This document shows, in pieces, positions 1 through 5,598 of a DNA stretch of 6,336 bases (the first letter of the stretch is position 1; each line of letters starts with the position of its first letter). The notes under the pieces were generated by a model that worked only from the letters and a program-made list of their open reading frames with translations, was not told where the DNA came from and did no database searches. Made by a program: the position numbers and the translations under genes. Origin of the DNA: Planctomycetota bacterium (GTDB lineage: Bacteria; Planctomycetota; Phycisphaerae; Phycisphaerales; UBA1924); the NCBI GenBank assembly GCA_023434205.1, contig JAEYTB010000304.1:1-6336 (forward strand), read 5' to 3'.

Positions 1-1008
1 GCCGAGGAGGCCGCGGTAGGTGGCGAGGGATTGAGGGTCGAGCGTGGTGGTGAGGAGGTTGCCGGAGGGGTCGCGGGGGTAGTCGCAGGGGATGTTGGGG
101 AGGACGGTGCAGAGGGCGGCGGTGAGCTTGATGAGGGAGTCGTACTGCTCGTTGGTGAGGTCGTACATGATGAGCTCGCGGCCCTGGATCGTGCCCTTCA
201 CGGGGTCGTTGCGGGCGGGCGTGAAGAAGGTGCTGGGCGAGCGGATGCTGCCGGGGGGGATCTTGAGGACGGTGAGGTCGCCGGGGCGTGCGTCGTACCA
301 GCGGGCGAGGACGGCGCGGCCCTCGGGGGTGTCGGGGTAGGCGCCGATGTTGGCGATCTCGATGCCGACGCTGCGGTCGTTGCTGGTGGTGGCGTGCCAG
401 GCACGTTCCTTGACGTCGAGGGTCTGGTAGATGGTGCCGTCGACGTCGAGCATGAAGTGGATGGAGAGGCCGCGGGCGTCGTGGAGGACGCGGAAGCAGT
501 TTCGGCTGGTGCCGGCGACGTCGTAATGGATGACGAACTGGTCGACGACGGATTGGAGGAGGTGGAGGTCCCAGCCGCCGGCGCGGACCTGCTCGAGCTG
601 GGCGGGGGTGAGGCCGGCGGCGCGGGTGCCGTAGCGGTTGGGAGTGTCGGGGCCGCGGCCGGTTTTGACGCTGGCTTCCCAGGAGGACTCGGCGATGGGG
701 CCGAAGCGCTTCTCGACGCGGTAGGCGTCGTAGCCGCCGGGATCGGTCCAGAGGACGACGGGCGCGCCGGTGTGGAAGAGCTGGCCGGCGACCATGATCT
801 CATCCCCGGTGCGGAGGAGGGGGGCGCCGGGGTAGGAGGGCTGCGGGGGCGTGTGAGGAACCTGTCCGCCGCGGATGGGGCGCGTGGCGCAGGCCGCGAG
901 GCAGAGCACCATCACCACGGCGAGGAGGGTGAGCCGGTATTCTGCACGGCGCGGCCACGGTGGGCCGAGGAGTGTCTTCAGGAACGCTGGGGAGCCAGGG
1001 AGGGTCAT
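1..1008 (-). CDS. Lipoprotein N-acetylmuramoyl-L-alanine amidase (Amidase_2 type), 3' end off window
   Basis: Predicted to cleave the amide bond between N-acetylmuramic acid and L-Ala of the stem peptide, acting outside the cytoplasmic membrane as a lipid-anchored enzyme. The minus-strand frame is open for 336 codons from ATG 1008 to the window edge. A hydrophobic stretch (about residues 26-39) ends in the lipobox LAAC with C40 as the lipidated Cys, after a rather long n-region. The Amidase_2/PGRP fold starts near residue 155: FVIHYD (H161 as first zinc ligand), IHFMLDVDGTIYQ (H184 onward), AWHA (H205), then SVGIEIAN with E217. This order matches AmpD/T7-lysozyme relatives. The last zinc-ligand block (usually GHxH or GHSD) is not seen; the window stops at residues YRGLLG, where it would be expected to follow. 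Residues 41-155 are an N-terminal extension of unknown role. ATG 1008 is the only plausible start before the lipobox; no clear ribosome-binding site precedes it. The family is fairly secure; the precise substrate is inferred. Confidence 0.88.
   Translation of the reverse strand, partial: MTLPGSPAFLKTLLGPPWPRRAEYRLTLLAVVMVLCLAACATRPIRGGQVPHTPPQPSYPGAPLLRTGDEIMVAGQLFHTGAPVVLWTDPGGYDAYRVEKRFGPIAESSWEASVKTGRGPDTPNRYGTRAAGLTPAQLEQVRAGGWDLHLLQSVVDQFVIHYDVAGTSRNCFRVLHDARGLSIHFMLDVDGTIYQTLDVKERAWHATTSNDRSVGIEIANIGAYPDTPEGRAVLARWYDARPGDLTVLKIPPGSIRSPSTFFTPARNDPVKGTIQGRELIMYDLTNEQYDSLIKLTAALCTVLPNIPCDYPRDPSGNLLTTTLDPQSLATYRGLLG
997..1004 (+). promoter_or_regulatory. Purine-rich ribosome-binding site candidate for the symporter
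   Basis: AGGGAGGG lies 2 nt before ATG 1007, with a further GGAG at 991-994, 12 nt upstream of that ATG. This purine-rich block favours 1007 over the internal ATG at 1049 as the symporter start. It lies inside the first codons of the opposing amidase gene, so its composition is also constrained by that protein. Confidence 0.4.
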
Positions 1009-2626
1009 GACGCCGATCTTACAGATTGCCGAGTCTCGCCTGGGGGTGATGGACTGGGGGGTGATCGGCGGGTACCTGCTGCTGATGCTGGCGTCGGGGG
1101 TGTGGCTGGCGCGGCGGGAGCCGTCGGGGGCGGGGGAGTACTTCCTGGCGAACCGGCGGATGCCGGCGTGGGCGGTGTCGTTCTCGGTGATCGCGTCGGC
1201 GCTGTCGGTGGCGACGTTCATCGGGGTGCCCGAGAGCGTGTTCAAGGGGAACATGACGTACCTGTCCACGACGATCGGCTCGGTGATCGCGGTGGCGGTG
1301 GTGGCGGGGTTCTTCATCCCGGCGTTCTACAGGGCGAACGTGACGACGGTGTACGGGCTGCTGGAGCGGCGGTTCGGGACGGGGACGAAGAAGTCGGCGA
1401 GCGGCGTGTTCATGGTGGGGCGGCTGTTCGCGAGCGGGGCGCGGGTGTTCATCGGGGCGATCCCGCTCTCGATGGTGATGTTCGGGGCGGAGGGGGCGGA
1501 AGAGCCGTGGAAGCTGATGGTGGCGATCGGGCTCCTGAGCCTGGTGGCGGTGGTGTACACGCTGATCGGGGGAATCGCGAGCGTGATCTGGACGGATGTG
1601 ATCCAGACGCTGGTGCTGGTGAGCGCGGCGGTGGCGGCGGTGATCGTGCTGCTGCACAAGATCCCCTTGCCGCTGGAGGACATCTGGGGGCTGCTGCGGA
1701 TGAAGGACCCCAACGGGAACAGCAAGACCACGGTGCTGCTGCTGGGGCTGAACCAGCACGAGCCGAACCTGGGTTTCAACCCAAACCAGACGTTCACGCT
1801 GCTGACGGCGGTGTTCGGGTTTTCGCTCATCAACATGGCCGCGTACGGGACGGACCATGATCTGGCGCAGCGGATGCTGACGTGCAAGTCGGCGGTGCGG
1901 GGGAGCCGCTCGGCGTGGGGGGCGATCCTTGCGAGCCTGCCCATCACGCTGGTGTTCATGGTGATCGGGGCGCTGCTGTGGGTGTACTACGGGACGGGGA
2001 ACGGGACGAAGCTGGGGGCGGGGCAGCAGGTGTTCCCGGCGTTTATTTTGAACGAGATGCCGGCGGGGCTGAAGGGGCTGATGCTGGCGGGGTTGTTCGC
2101 CGCGGGATTGGGGAGTTTGAACTCGGCGATCAACGCGATGGCGGCGACGTTTGTGAGTGATTTCTACATGGCGAGGGTGACGGGGAGGAGCGAAAAGCAC
2201 TACCTGGTGGTGAGCCGGCTGGCGACGGTCGGGTGGGGGCTGATGGTGGGCGGGTTCGCGGTGGTGTGTATTTTCTGGAAGCGGGCGCACCCGGAGACGA
2301 CGCTGATCGACTTTGCGTTGAAGGTGATGATGTACGCGTACGCGGGGCTGCTGGCGGTGTTCCTGACGGCGATCTTTACGAAGCGCGGGAACAGGGCGAG
2401 CGCGGGGGCGGCGCTGGCGGCGGGGTTCCTGGTGATCTTCGCGATGGATGCGTGGCCCACGGTGGCGGGGTGGTTGGGGGCGCGGGTGGATGTGGCGGTG
2501 CCGGTGCTGCCGGTGAAGATGGCGTACCCGTGGCAGATGCTGATTGCGACGGGGGTTGCGTTCGGGGTGTGCTGCGCGGGGCGGGCGCGGGGGGATGAGG
2601 CGGCTCGGGAGCCCGCGGCGGGGTGA
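1007..2626 (+). CDS. Sodium:solute symporter (SSS family), 539 aa
   Basis: Inner-membrane carrier predicted to couple uptake of an organic solute to Na+ entry (LeuT-fold SSS family, as in PutP and SGLT). About 13 hydrophobic helices can be drawn, the first at residues 16-34 and the last near 510-527, the usual SSS number. Family landmarks in order: GEYFLANRRMP after helix 1; the GGIASVIWTDVIQ block with W195, T196, D197 and Q200; TDHDLAQRM (282-290); and the helix-9 segment AGLFAAGLGSLNSAIN around 364-375. Length is normal for the family. The start is taken at ATG 1007 because it has a purine-rich upstream block; ATG 1049 (protein beginning MDWGVIGGY) would also keep helix 1 and is a real alternative. 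The gene is divergent from the amidase and the two ATGs overlap. The substrate cannot be read from sequence; sugars, sialic acids, amino acids and muropeptide products are all possible. By-eye alignment puts Gly369 where one of the two Na+-binding Ser/Thr residues normally sits. Confidence 0.93.
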   Translation: MTPILQIAESRLGVMDWGVIGGYLLLMLASGVWLARREPSGAGEYFLANRRMPAWAVSFSVIASALSVATFIGVPESVFKGNMTYLSTTIGSVIAVAVVAGFFIPAFYRANVTTVYGLLERRFGTGTKKSASGVFMVGRLFASGARVFIGAIPLSMVMFGAEGAEEPWKLMVAIGLLSLVAVVYTLIGGIASVIWTDVIQTLVLVSAAVAAVIVLLHKIPLPLEDIWGLLRMKDPNGNSKTTVLLLGLNQHEPNLGFNPNQTFTLLTAVFGFSLINMAAYGTDHDLAQRMLTCKSAVRGSRSAWGAILASLPITLVFMVIGALLWVYYGTGNGTKLGAGQQVFPAFILNEMPAGLKGLMLAGLFAAGLGSLNSAINAMAATFVSDFYMARVTGRSEKHYLVVSRLATVGWGLMVGGFAVVCIFWKRAHPETTLIDFALKVMMYAYAGLLAVFLTAIFTKRGNRASAGAALAAGFLVIFAMDAWPTVAGWLGARVDVAVPVLPVKMAYPWQMLIATGVAFGVCCAGRARGDEAAREPAAG

Positions 2627-2757
2627 CGCGGTGGTGTCGCGCGGCGTGCGTGCATTGCAGGGATTTGCGCGGAATTTTGTTTCGCGGTGAACGCGTGTTT
2701 GTGCGTGGTGCGCGCTGGATCGTGAGGTAGCATGGGGCCTTCTACAAGGAGGCAACC
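2627..2757. other. Intergenic spacer between the symporter and the CHRD protein
   Basis: This 131-bp spacer is less GC-rich in its middle than the flanking genes. An imperfect hairpin, CGCGGAA-TTTTG-TTTCGCG (2668-2686; 7 bp including one G-T pair, 5-nt loop), is present but no T-run follows, so I do not call it a terminator. TAGCAT at 2728-2733 could serve as a -10 box giving a leader of roughly 20 nt, but no convincing -35 lies at the usual distance. A promoter for the downstream gene is expected here; I cannot place it. Confidence 0.4.
2746..2752 (+). promoter_or_regulatory. Strong Shine-Dalgarno site deciding a GTG start
   Basis: AAGGAGG matches the anti-Shine-Dalgarno core in full and sits 5 nt before GTG 2758. 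It fixes the GTG as start of the secreted CHRD protein, and the signal peptide then begins directly at residue 1. The other genes in this window lack a site of this quality, suggesting comparatively efficient translation of this one. Confidence 0.85.
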
Positions 2758-4362
2758 GTGAGGTATTCACTTCTGAATCGGTTCGGGCGCGGCGCGGTGT
2801 GTGCGGCGGCGCTGATGGGCATGGCGGCGGCGGCGCAGGCCGAGATCTACACGCGGGTGGCGATGCTGACGGGGATGGCGGAGGTGCCGGCGAATGCTTC
2901 GCCGGCGATCGGGTACGCGCGGTGCCAGATCGATACGGTGGCGAACACGCTGACGTACCGGATGGTGTACACGGGCCTGACGGCGGCGGAGACGGCGGCG
3001 CACATCCACGGGATGTCGGACCCGGGCGTCAACTCGGGGGTGGTGCATGCGCTGCCGGCGGGGCCGGTCAAGATCGGGGTGTGGAACTATGCCGAGGCGC
3101 AGGAGGCGGACATCCTGAACGGCCGGACGTACTTCAACGTGCATTCCGCGGCGTTCCCTGGTGGTGAGATCCGCGGGCAGATCGTGTCGGGGGTGGCGAT
3201 GCTGGACGGGGACCAGGAGGTGCCGCCGGTGCCGACGGCGGCGCGGGGGTTTGGCCTGTTCAACCTTGACACGAGCACGAACACGCTGCGGTACTACATC
3301 CTGTACGGGGGGCTGGGCAGCGCGGAGACGGCGGCGCACATCCACGGGTTTGCGCCGCACACGGTGTCGGCGGGGGTGCTGGTGGGGCTGCCGGCGGGGT
3401 CTCCCAAGATCGGGACGTGGACGTACACCGATGCGCAGGAGCAGGCGATCATCGACGGGATGACGTACGTGAACATCCACACCGCGGGGTTCCCGGGCGG
3501 TGAGATCCGCGGGCAGGTGGTGTTCCACCTGAACACGGTGGATGGGACGCAGGAGGTGCCGGCGAACGCGACGACGGGGAACGGCGGCGTGCTGGTGTCG
3601 ATCGACCGCGTGAACGACCGGATGGGGTTCGAGGTCCGGCGCGCCGGGCTGACAGGCGCGGAGACGGCGGCGCATATCCACGGGTTCGCTCCCGCGGGGG
3701 CGAACGCGGGCGTGCTCTTCGGGCTGCCCGCGGGGTCGCCCAAGCGCGGGCTGTGGGTGTTCGGCGCGGCCAACGAGGCGGGGGTGCTGGACGGGCGGAC
3801 GTACGTGAACTGCCACACCGCGGCGTTCCCGGGCGGGGAGGTGCGCGGGCAGATCCTCATGAGCGAGCACTTCCCGTGCTCGCCGCTGGTGACGACGCAC
3901 CCGGACGACGAGACGGTGGTGAGCGGGAGCTCCGCGAGCTTCACGATCGTGGCGGACCCGCGCGGCGGGGGCGGGCCGGCGTACCAGTGGCGGCGGAACG
4001 GGACCCCGCTGGGCAACGTGCCGCCCTTCAGCGGGGTGAACACGGCGACGCTGCTCATCAGCGCCGCGACCAGTGCGGAGGCGGGGACGTATGATTGCGT
4101 GGTGTCGAACCCCTGCGGGGGGATGGCGTCGAATACGGCGGAGCTGGTGATCGACAGCGGCAGCACGTGCGGGACGGCGGACTTTGACGGCGACGGCGAC
4201 GTCGGGACGGACGCCGACATCGAGGCGTTCTTCGCGTGCCTGGCCGGGAACTGCTGCGCGACGTGCTTCGCGGGCGGGGCGGACTTCAACGGCGACGGCG
4301 ATGTCGGGACCGACGCGGATATCGAGGCGTTCTTCCGCGTGCTGGCGGGCGGGCCCTGCTGA
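2758..4362 (+). CDS. Secreted three-CHRD-domain protein with Ig-like domain and dockerin-like C-terminal tail, 534 aa
   Basis: Exported, probably surface-attached protein. Residues 1-28 form a signal peptide: Arg-rich start, Ala-rich hydrophobic core, cleavage predicted after AQA28. Three CHRD (chordin-type) domains follow at about 34-145, 146-257 and 258-368. Each contains ETAAHIHG, a second His in an NxH segment, and FPGGE(I/V)RGQ. The period is exactly 112 residues. Residues about 376-465 look like an Ig-like domain (YQWRRNG with W411; AGTYDCVVSN with C447), although the usual first Ig cysteine is not seen. The tail (471-534) holds two DxDGDGDVGTDADIEAFF repeats at 475 and 509 with Cys at 471, 494, 499, 500, 503 and 534, resembling the C-terminal dockerin-like anchor I recall from Phycisphaerales. 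CHRD domains have no settled enzymatic function; binding, adhesion or matrix roles are inference. The gene has its own strong ribosome-binding site and terminator and appears monocistronic. Start GTG 2758 is secure. Confidence 0.95.
   Translation: MRYSLLNRFGRGAVCAAALMGMAAAAQAEIYTRVAMLTGMAEVPANASPAIGYARCQIDTVANTLTYRMVYTGLTAAETAAHIHGMSDPGVNSGVVHALPAGPVKIGVWNYAEAQEADILNGRTYFNVHSAAFPGGEIRGQIVSGVAMLDGDQEVPPVPTAARGFGLFNLDTSTNTLRYYILYGGLGSAETAAHIHGFAPHTVSAGVLVGLPAGSPKIGTWTYTDAQEQAIIDGMTYVNIHTAGFPGGEIRGQVVFHLNTVDGTQEVPANATTGNGGVLVSIDRVNDRMGFEVRRAGLTGAETAAHIHGFAPAGANAGVLFGLPAGSPKRGLWVFGAANEAGVLDGRTYVNCHTAAFPGGEVRGQILMSEHFPCSPLVTTHPDDETVVSGSSASFTIVADPRGGGGPAYQWRRNGTPLGNVPPFSGVNTATLLISAATSAEAGTYDCVVSNPCGGMASNTAELVIDSGSTCGTADFDGDGDVGTDADIEAFFACLAGNCCATCFAGGADFNGDGDVGTDADIEAFFRVLAGGPC
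2857..3864 (+). repeat. Three tandem 336-bp CHRD-coding repeats
   Basis: Units span 2857-3192, 3193-3528 and 3529-3864. GAGACGGCGGCGCA starts at 2989, 3325 and 3661, exactly 336 bp apart. GAGATCCGCGGGCAG recurs at 3166 and 3502, with a two-base variant at 3838. There are no length changes between units, so the copies have diverged by substitution only since duplication. The first two copies look closer to each other near their ends than to the third. Confidence 0.9.
4180..4344 (+). repeat. Duplicated Asp-rich, dockerin-like calcium-loop motif
   Basis: Two copies, 4180-4242 and 4282-4344, lie 102 bp apart within the secreted protein gene. In protein they match at 17 of 18 core residues (D475-F492 against D509-F526; D477 replaced by N511). 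DxDxDGDV resembles the first half of an EF-hand/dockerin loop. Such loops usually bind Ca2+, and paired loops are the rule in dockerins. Cysteines flank each copy. Confidence 0.85.
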
Positions 4363-4385
4363 TGGCGTGAGTGATCGGAGTGGAG

Positions 4386-4413
4386 AGGGCCGCCCGGGTG
4401 GGCGGCCCTTTTT
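4386..4413 (+). terminator. Rho-independent terminator of the CHRD gene
   Basis: The stem GGGCCGCCC (4387-4395) pairs perfectly with GGGCGGCCC (4400-4408) around a GGGT loop, extended by A4386-T4409, and runs into TTTTT at 4409-4413. It begins 24 nt after the TGA of the CHRD gene. On the opposite strand no T-run follows the hairpin, so it is unlikely to end the minus-strand tRNA transcript efficiently. Confidence 0.9.
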
Positions 4414-4427
4414 CATTGGAAGGGGAA

Positions 4428-4499
4428 AGCCGGCTGCCGGATTTGAACCCGCGACCTGCGCTTTACAAAAGCGCTGCTCTACCGCTGAGCTAAGCCGGC
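4428..4499 (-). tRNA. tRNA-Thr (anticodon UGU)
   Basis: The cloverleaf reads 5' to 3' on the minus strand. The 7-bp acceptor stem GCCGGCT (4499-4493) pairs with AGCCGGC (4435-4429), discriminator U at 4428. The D arm is GCTC/GAGC with loop AGCGGTA. The anticodon stem GCGCT/AGCGC (4474-4470 with 4462-4458) closes loop TTTGTAA, giving anticodon TGT at 4467-4465. The T arm is GCGGG-TTCAAAT-CCGGC. CCA is not encoded. The T stem has a central G-G mismatch, which I regard as tolerable since bacterial tRNA-Thr T stems can carry one. The UGU anticodon reads ACA and probably ACG. The 5' end lies 13 bp after the stop of the preceding minus-strand gene. Confidence 0.96.
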
Positions 4500-4512
4500 G
4501 GACGGGGGAAGT

Positions 4513-5532
4513 CTAGGGCTCACGGAGGGCGCGGGTGGTGTCCTTGATGTCGCGGCAGGCGACCTCGATGAAGAACCGCTCGGAGGTGAGGATGTGGCGG
4601 CGGGAGGGGTTGCGGACGGCGATCTCGCCACGGGTCAGGGTCCATTCGGAGAAGCTCTGATCGAGGAGCTCGCACTCTTTGGTGACGCGGTCGCAGAGGT
4701 CGATGAGGCGGTCGCAGGTGAAGGCGCGGGAGTTGGTGCTGAGGCGGCTGGTGAAGGACATGGCCCGGTGGCGGGCGTCGAAGTCATCGAAGCCGGCGGC
4801 GCGGAGGTCTTTCTCGAGCGTGTCGGACGCGGCGTTGAGCTGGTCGCGGGCCTTGACGAGCAGGTTGCGGAGGGCGGCGGCGTTGGCGGCGCGCTCCTTG
4901 AGGATGCGCTTGTCGTGGGGCGGGGGCTTGATGAGGTCCGCGGCGAACCCCTCGCTCGCGGCGGCGGCGGTCTCGAGGTCTTCCAGCAGCTTGGACTTGA
5001 AGGCGTCGAGGATGGGGGCGGACTTGGCGTCCTGGGCGGCGCGGTCGGGCTGGGGTGCGGGGGCGGGGTGCGGGATGGGTGAGGGGCGCGGCTGGGGCGG
5101 TGTCGCGGGGTTGGTCGTTGGCTGCGGGTCGACTGGCGCGGGCGGCGGTGGTGGCGGGGTGGTGGCGTAGGGGAATGGCGGCGGCTGGGGTGCGGGAGGG
5201 GCGGGGGCTTGCGCGACCTTGGGCGCGGGCTTGCCGGTGGTGACGCGGTAGACGTTGATTCCCACGGCGATGTTGAAGAGGGCGAGGATGGCGCCGAACA
5301 TCGCGTTGGCGGGGCCGGGCCCGCGGCGCTCGGCGAACCTTCCGGCGGAGATAAAGAAGAAGATCGCGACGACGGGCAGGCCGATCATCGGGCCGAGGTT
5401 GTAGCCCTGGTTGTAGGCGGCGCTGGAGGATTGCTTGGGCGGGGCGTTGAGGCCGTAGATCACTCCGAGCGCGGCGGCGGAGAGGGCGAGGAGGAAGACC
5501 AGCGGGAGGAAGATGAAGGCTCGGCGGTTCAT
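4513..5532 (-). CDS. Unrecognised membrane protein: three N-terminal helices, Pro-rich linker, helical C-terminal domain (339 aa)
   Basis: I do not recognise the family. From ATG 5532 the protein has an RR-containing N-terminus, hydrophobic segments at about 6-27, 46-64 and 75-95, then a linker (about 101-163) in which Pro and Ala dominate, including a run of six Pro. A predominantly charged, Ala- and Leu-rich domain (about 168-339) follows that looks alpha-helical, with heptad-like stretches near 175-260 (EDLETAA, LRNLLVKARDQLN). Only two Cys pairs of note occur, in the C-terminal half. The layout suggests an anchored helical domain held away from the membrane by an extended spacer; its side is uncertain. 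ATG 5532 is preferred to an upstream in-frame TTG at 5589, because the extra 19 residues are non-hydrophobic and sit directly before helix 1. No Shine-Dalgarno is evident for either. It lies 66 bp after the SDR gene and just ahead of tRNA-Thr on the same strand, so cotranscription is plausible. Confidence 0.85.
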   Translation of the reverse strand: MNRRAFIFLPLVFLLALSAAALGVIYGLNAPPKQSSSAAYNQGYNLGPMIGLPVVAIFFFISAGRFAERRGPGPANAMFGAILALFNIAVGINVYRVTTGKPAPKVAQAPAPPAPQPPPFPYATTPPPPPPAPVDPQPTTNPATPPQPRPSPIPHPAPAPQPDRAAQDAKSAPILDAFKSKLLEDLETAAAASEGFAADLIKPPPHDKRILKERAANAAALRNLLVKARDQLNAASDTLEKDLRAAGFDDFDARHRAMSFTSRLSTNSRAFTCDRLIDLCDRVTKECELLDQSFSEWTLTRGEIAVRNPSRRHILTSERFFIEVACRDIKDTTRALREP

Positions 5533-5598
5533 GGTGGTGCGTTGGTGGGGGTTGGGGGAAGAGCCGCCGCGGAGGGGCGGGGTACCCAAAGGCGGGGA
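5533..5598. other. G-rich spacer (plus strand) between the SDR gene and the membrane-protein gene
   Basis: This 66-bp gap carries four plus-strand G-runs of four or five (5547-5551, 5554-5558, 5574-5577, 5579-5582) separated by 2, 15 and 1 nt. For the minus-strand genes this is the template strand, so their mRNA would be C-rich here. No terminator or ribosome-binding site is visible in it. Confidence 0.5.

Noticed and set aside
198..803. A 201-codon minus-strand open frame rich in Ser, Pro, Thr and Ala
   Set aside because: It is in another frame of the amidase gene. The amidase frame shows a lipobox and Amidase_2 motifs, whereas this product is low-complexity.
875..1006. N-terminal extension of the symporter back to 875
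   Set aside because: The extra residues are basic and unlike any SSS N-terminus, overlap the amidase signal-peptide coding region, and ATG 1007 has a better upstream purine block.
31..1860. A 609-codon plus-strand open frame running across the amidase and into the symporter, including a four-His stretch
   Set aside because: It is antisense to the amidase and out of frame with the symporter. Its product is Gly/Ala/Val/Glu low-complexity with no recognisable motif, as expected opposite GC-rich coding sequence.
2668..2686. Hairpin in the spacer as a symporter terminator
   Set aside because: The stem contains a G-T pair, and it is followed by GTGAACGCG rather than a T-run.
2728..2733. TAGCAT as -10 box of the CHRD gene
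   Set aside because: No -35-like hexamer lies 16-18 nt upstream; the match alone is too weak in a sequence this size.
1019..2770. Long Arg/His/Pro-rich minus-strand open frame opposite the symporter
   Set aside because: Composition is typical of the antisense of a GC-rich membrane-protein gene. The symporter on the other strand has clear family motifs.
2857..3864. The 336-bp tandem repeats as a non-coding satellite or mobile element
   Set aside because: The repeats keep reading frame and CHRD motifs throughout, with no terminal inverted repeats or transposase.
2767..4416. 549-codon minus-strand open frame opposite the CHRD gene
   Set aside because: It is an Arg-rich shadow with no domain. 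The internal periodicity it shows comes from the CHRD repeats on the real coding strand.
5533..5589. TTG 5589 as start of the membrane-protein gene
   Set aside because: It would add 19 polar, Pro-rich residues before the first helix and has no ribosome-binding site; ATG 5532 gives a normal membrane-protein N-terminus.
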